Assembly (NCBI GenBank): GCA_030374805.1
Contig: JARGSG010000200.1
Location: 496,001 to 560,000 of the forward strand
Origin: Gracilaria gracilis
Lineage: Eukaryota; Rhodophyta; Florideophyceae; Gracilariales; Gracilariaceae
Length of the DNA: 64,000 nt
Direction of reading: 5' to 3'
Of the stretch, positions 61,189 to 64,000 are shown in pieces. The stretch's first letter is position 1; every line of letters starts with the position of its first letter. The position numbers and the translations under genes were made by a program. The notes under the pieces are model-generated. The model was not told where the DNA came from and did not search any database. It was given only the letters and a program-made list of their open reading frames with translations.

Positions 61189-63387
61189 TCAAACCCAAAA
61201 TCTGCTGTGTCGTTCCTCCGTTGATGGAGGGACGCCACACAGCGGCTTTTTTATTTGCGGAGATGCGCCAGCACTGGTGACCAGCACCAGGGTGAGCTGT
61301 GCAAGTTCTACTGCACATCCATTAGCGTAATATCTATCAACATCTCTATCAAATTCTAGATCTAATATCCAGTATACATAGTGAGAACAGTATATCAGAA
61401 TCATCTTAAAGATAGATACGTTAGAGTCGACAGGCATGCACTGTAGATTGACACTCCCTCCAATTGCACTTTGCATCTCTGCAATCAGTAATGATCGCGC
61501 AACTCGTATGCTGTATGATAAGTTACGAATAATCCATTGCTCAGCATTCATATGAAGACTGCTAGTTCGAATTACATTTTGCAGTGCTGTTTGATGCATT
61601 GTCTTCGTTAAGCCTTCTGCAATGTTATGTGAGCTACGCACAAACCCAATATCGGAGATCTGTTTCTCTTTGAATCCTTCCCGTGTTGCCGCAATATCCA
61701 GCATCATCCGTTTTTCTGACGTGCGGGACCCTTTCGATATGACATCAAAGAGACATTTGCTGTCCGTAAAAAGTTGGACAGGTATTTGCTTTCCAAGCAG
61801 CTCCCCAATCTCAGCGGCAAGTACAGATGAGATGTCAAATAAGTCACTGAAAGCAATGACTTCTCCAGCCATCGCTGATCACGTTATTCGGCGGGACTTA
61901 TACGACTTGAAATGAATAGGGACAACTGTACCAGTCGAGTCACCAATGAAACAAATATGCCCAAGTTGCGACGACAGATCCTCGTTGTTCGCGAATGACG
62001 AATCAGAGAAACCAATAATTCGCAAACTGTCTCTGTCCAATGCATCAATTCGAAGTGATGTCGCCTTACGTCTCACATACTGTACTGCGCGGTTCAGTTG
62101 CTTAATGAATCTCTTCTGAGAAGCATAGAACATGTCCTCGGTAACTTGAGCCAGCTGCGATATTTCAAACAAGCAATCAGGACGCGTGTTCGATAGCCAA
62201 GCCCATTTCATTCGTACAGACCTGAAGGCGGAGTAGCTACTTGTGTTTTGTAGCCCTTCTAATTGTCTGAGGTAGCCGTGTTGGTCTAGAAGTATTGTGC
62301 CATTTTGGTCACGACTTATAGAAAAGCCAGTAAACGTACAAGGAATGTACTGGTTCTCAGCCATTTCGAATCGATTGTTTGTCCTATCACAAAGCTGCTT
62401 AAATTCTTTGTCCCCGGCTCGAATGAGATCTTCCACATACCCTCCAGAGAGACCGCGTAGTAGACCTTCCTTCACTAAATTGTATAATGCAGGGTCAGAT
62501 CAAAGTGGACGCATGCCGAGATCCTTTACGTGGTGATCGGCTAGATTTGCATGCCATAAATCTCCTGACTCGCACAAACCGTAAAGCGGTTTCAGTAATT
62601 GTAGGCATTGAGATGGGCCCAGTTCAAATTCAGGTACTGGGTTCTTGATAAATACTTCACGTGTCAATGGTTCAGCGGATTGCAAATAGGCCTGACGAAC
62701 GTCAGCAGTTCACACCTCAAATCCGTGCATCAGTGCTAACGCAAGTAGCAGTCGGATGGATTGTGGTTGGAGTGTAGTTGCTGAGTGGGCCATCATGTGC
62801 TTCATACGATCGCGGTGCCCTCCAATGGCATAGCGTGCTTTGTGCTTGATTAATCCGTCCTCAGTGGATTTAATTGAAAGCACAAAGTGGTCGGGAAGAA
62901 CATTGGCATCCGGTGGAACTTCTTCACGGAGGATGACTTTGAATGTGCCACGATCAAGAAGGTTCTTGATATCCTGCTTCTTTGCATCAGTCATTGACTT
63001 TGAGCCAGATCGGGGGTCATTCTTGTCGATACTTTCTGTGAGATATATGTCTTCGTTGTCATCATTTGAAGCAACGGCACGAAATCCAGTTGCCAAATCC
63101 GCAAAGAATGAATGTGTGAGGACTTCTGGGTCGTGATAGTGTTTGACTTGTGCTAATCCAAACGGTTTCGCAGCGCCTATTCGGACATTTTGAACAAATA
63201 CAAGCTTCTTCTCGTCGTCTACAGCAGAGATTGTGAACGGCCCAAGCCACTCTCCAATTCGATTGTTCACAATCTTCTCTCTCCAGACAAGCACCTTGTC
63301 TCCGGCCTGATAAGCTCTATCGGCAGCAGTAGGTACTCTGTGCTTTAGGGCACGGCTGACGCGAAGCTTTGCCATACAGCTCTCCAT
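61189..63387 (-). pseudogene. Copia pol relic: RT and RNase H with three in-frame TGA codons
   Basis: One minus frame runs from MESCMAKLRVSRALKHRVP (63387) to 61189. It begins with an integrase tail (VLVWREKIVNNRIGEWLGPF), then reverse transcriptase (SIRLLLALALMHGFEV*TADVRQAYLQS, LLKPLYGLCESGDLW, GMRPL*SDPALYN, GGYVEDLI where YVDD is usual), then SYKSRRIT*SAMAGEVIAFSD and RNase H (VQLFTDSKCLFDVI, GLTKTMHQ). The stops are at about 62704, 62494 and 61875, all TGA and each in an otherwise continuous frame. Homologous to the pol of the 32.9-kb element. The upstream gag and integrase core are missing; the YVED variant and stops make it inactive. Confidence 0.85.
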
Positions 63388-63644
63388 TGTGAATCTTGTA
63401 TAGTGACGATGTATCAGTTCCGTAGTGATCCACTAGTGCTGGAGTTTGGCTTAGCACGGTGACTCGGCTGCAGCACGAGAACTTGGCTGCATCACTTCGG
63501 GTAGGCTACAACACGGGCTGTGCGCTGCATCGCAGACTACAAGTAGGCTAGTTACAGTAGCGGTAGACGAGAGTCATCTGGCGAGACTTAGACGACCACC
63601 AGAGTAAACCGACGTTCACCCATTCTTTCATATCCATCTCTTTC
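63388..63644. other. Unassigned junction between two relics
   Basis: Short CTGCAGCACGAG/GCTGCATCAC-like imperfect repeats, no ORF. Confidence 0.35.
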
Positions 63645-64000
63645 CTAGCGGCATCGGCCACTTTGGCCTTGCTTTGATTTGGCTTTGTGAGATCTTGTGT
63701 TCTTTGCAGGTCCATCCGCTGCCTTCTTGGCTGAAAGATGAGCTTTCAGAGCTTCCTTCTCGACAGCGGTGGCCTTCGTACAATCATCAATCCAATGCCG
63801 TTCACCTTCACGCTGGCATGATTCGTGCGGACAGAACGGGGGAAGTCGTTTTGGATTTCTGGCTTGCGCGCTTCTGCTCTGTTGAAGAGCTTGGGGGCTG
63901 AGGACTCGCTACTCGTGGCAAAACTTACAAAGTTTCCTTTTCGGGGTTTTGAAACTCGCGTTCTAGAGGGTGGACCATTGTCTACGATCTGAAATGCTTC
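63645..64000 (-). pseudogene. Ty3 gag fragment of the 41914 family, cut by the window edge
   Basis: From the edge the minus strand reads EAFQIVDNGPPSRTR, matching EAFQIIDNGPPSRIR of the intact element. A frameshift near 63840 leads to PPFCPHESCQREGERHWIDD (PPPFCPHPPCRAGAERHWIDD in the intact copy) and ADGPAKNTRSHKAKSKQG, ending at TAG 63647-63645. A second member of the same Ty3 family, in the opposite orientation. Confidence 0.85.

Noticed and set aside
61189-63387. TGA reassigned to Trp or Arg in this genome
   Set aside because: Intact genes in the window use normal codons and end in TGA, TAA or TAG; three TGAs in a relic are better explained by CGA/TGG to TGA decay.

Overview
Eukaryotic nuclear DNA, most likely from a florideophyte red alga of the Chondrus type. 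The inference rests on a compact, intron-free GH16 galactan-hydrolase-like gene, short intergenic spaces around sparse host genes, an Egghead-like GT2 gene, and very dense nested retrotransposons of kinds known from red algae. There is no bacterial operon structure, no ribosomal RNA and no CRISPR. Species assignment is inference, because no search was run.

Host-like genes are few: a type II membrane protein cut by the left edge (1-429, minus), a GH16 enzyme (3115-3984, plus), a decayed beta-propeller gene (4980-6063, minus), a membrane-protein relic (about 7541-8188, plus), a small secreted acidic protein (9045-9686, plus) and an Egghead-like glycosyltransferase (47467-49053, minus). GH16, GT2 and a type II membrane protein all suit a cell-wall or glycan context, but nothing shows they act together.

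Roughly 70 percent of the window is mobile DNA. From left to right: a Ty1/copia gag relic (6136-6792); a complete MULE with about 162-bp hairpin-rich inverted repeats, a 9-bp target duplication with one mismatch, a Ulp1-type protease gene and a broken SWIM-domain transposase (10726-17599); a hAT transposase gene split by a chromodomain Ty3 element (20059-30080, target duplication CTCAT); an old copia relic whose gag is split by a second copia element (32936-39702, duplication GTGCC) carrying an extra zinc-finger ORF; a Ty3 chromodomain element with identical LTRs and an intact 1580-residue polyprotein (41914-47183, duplication GACGT); a 344-bp TRIM (51805-52148, duplication ATGTT) beside a PIF/Harbinger-like fragment; an array of five hairpins; an unrecognised 839-residue ORF antisense to a Ty3-like PPT and LTR; a copia element with 93-bp LTRs and a half-tRNA primer site inserted in that LTR (55622-60443, duplication TGGTG); a copia pol relic (61189-63387, minus); and a gag fragment of the same family as the intact Ty3 element at the right edge (63645-64000, minus).

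The insertions can be ordered. When the chromodomain element is removed at its duplication, the hAT frame closes exactly (686 codons). When the 32.9-kb copia element is removed, the older gag frame closes exactly (391 codons).

The most unusual observations are: (1) a predicted 62-nt intron in the 32.9-kb copia element whose removal would create the ATG of a two-zinc-finger ORF; (2) the 839-residue ORF antisense within a chromodomain-family LTR element, with a five-hairpin array at its 3' end; (3) four copies of one hairpin in the 3' region of the chromodomain element, which is also saturated with CCGWWCGG octamers; and (4) an in-frame TGA at the same place, between reverse transcriptase and RNase H, in two different copia elements.
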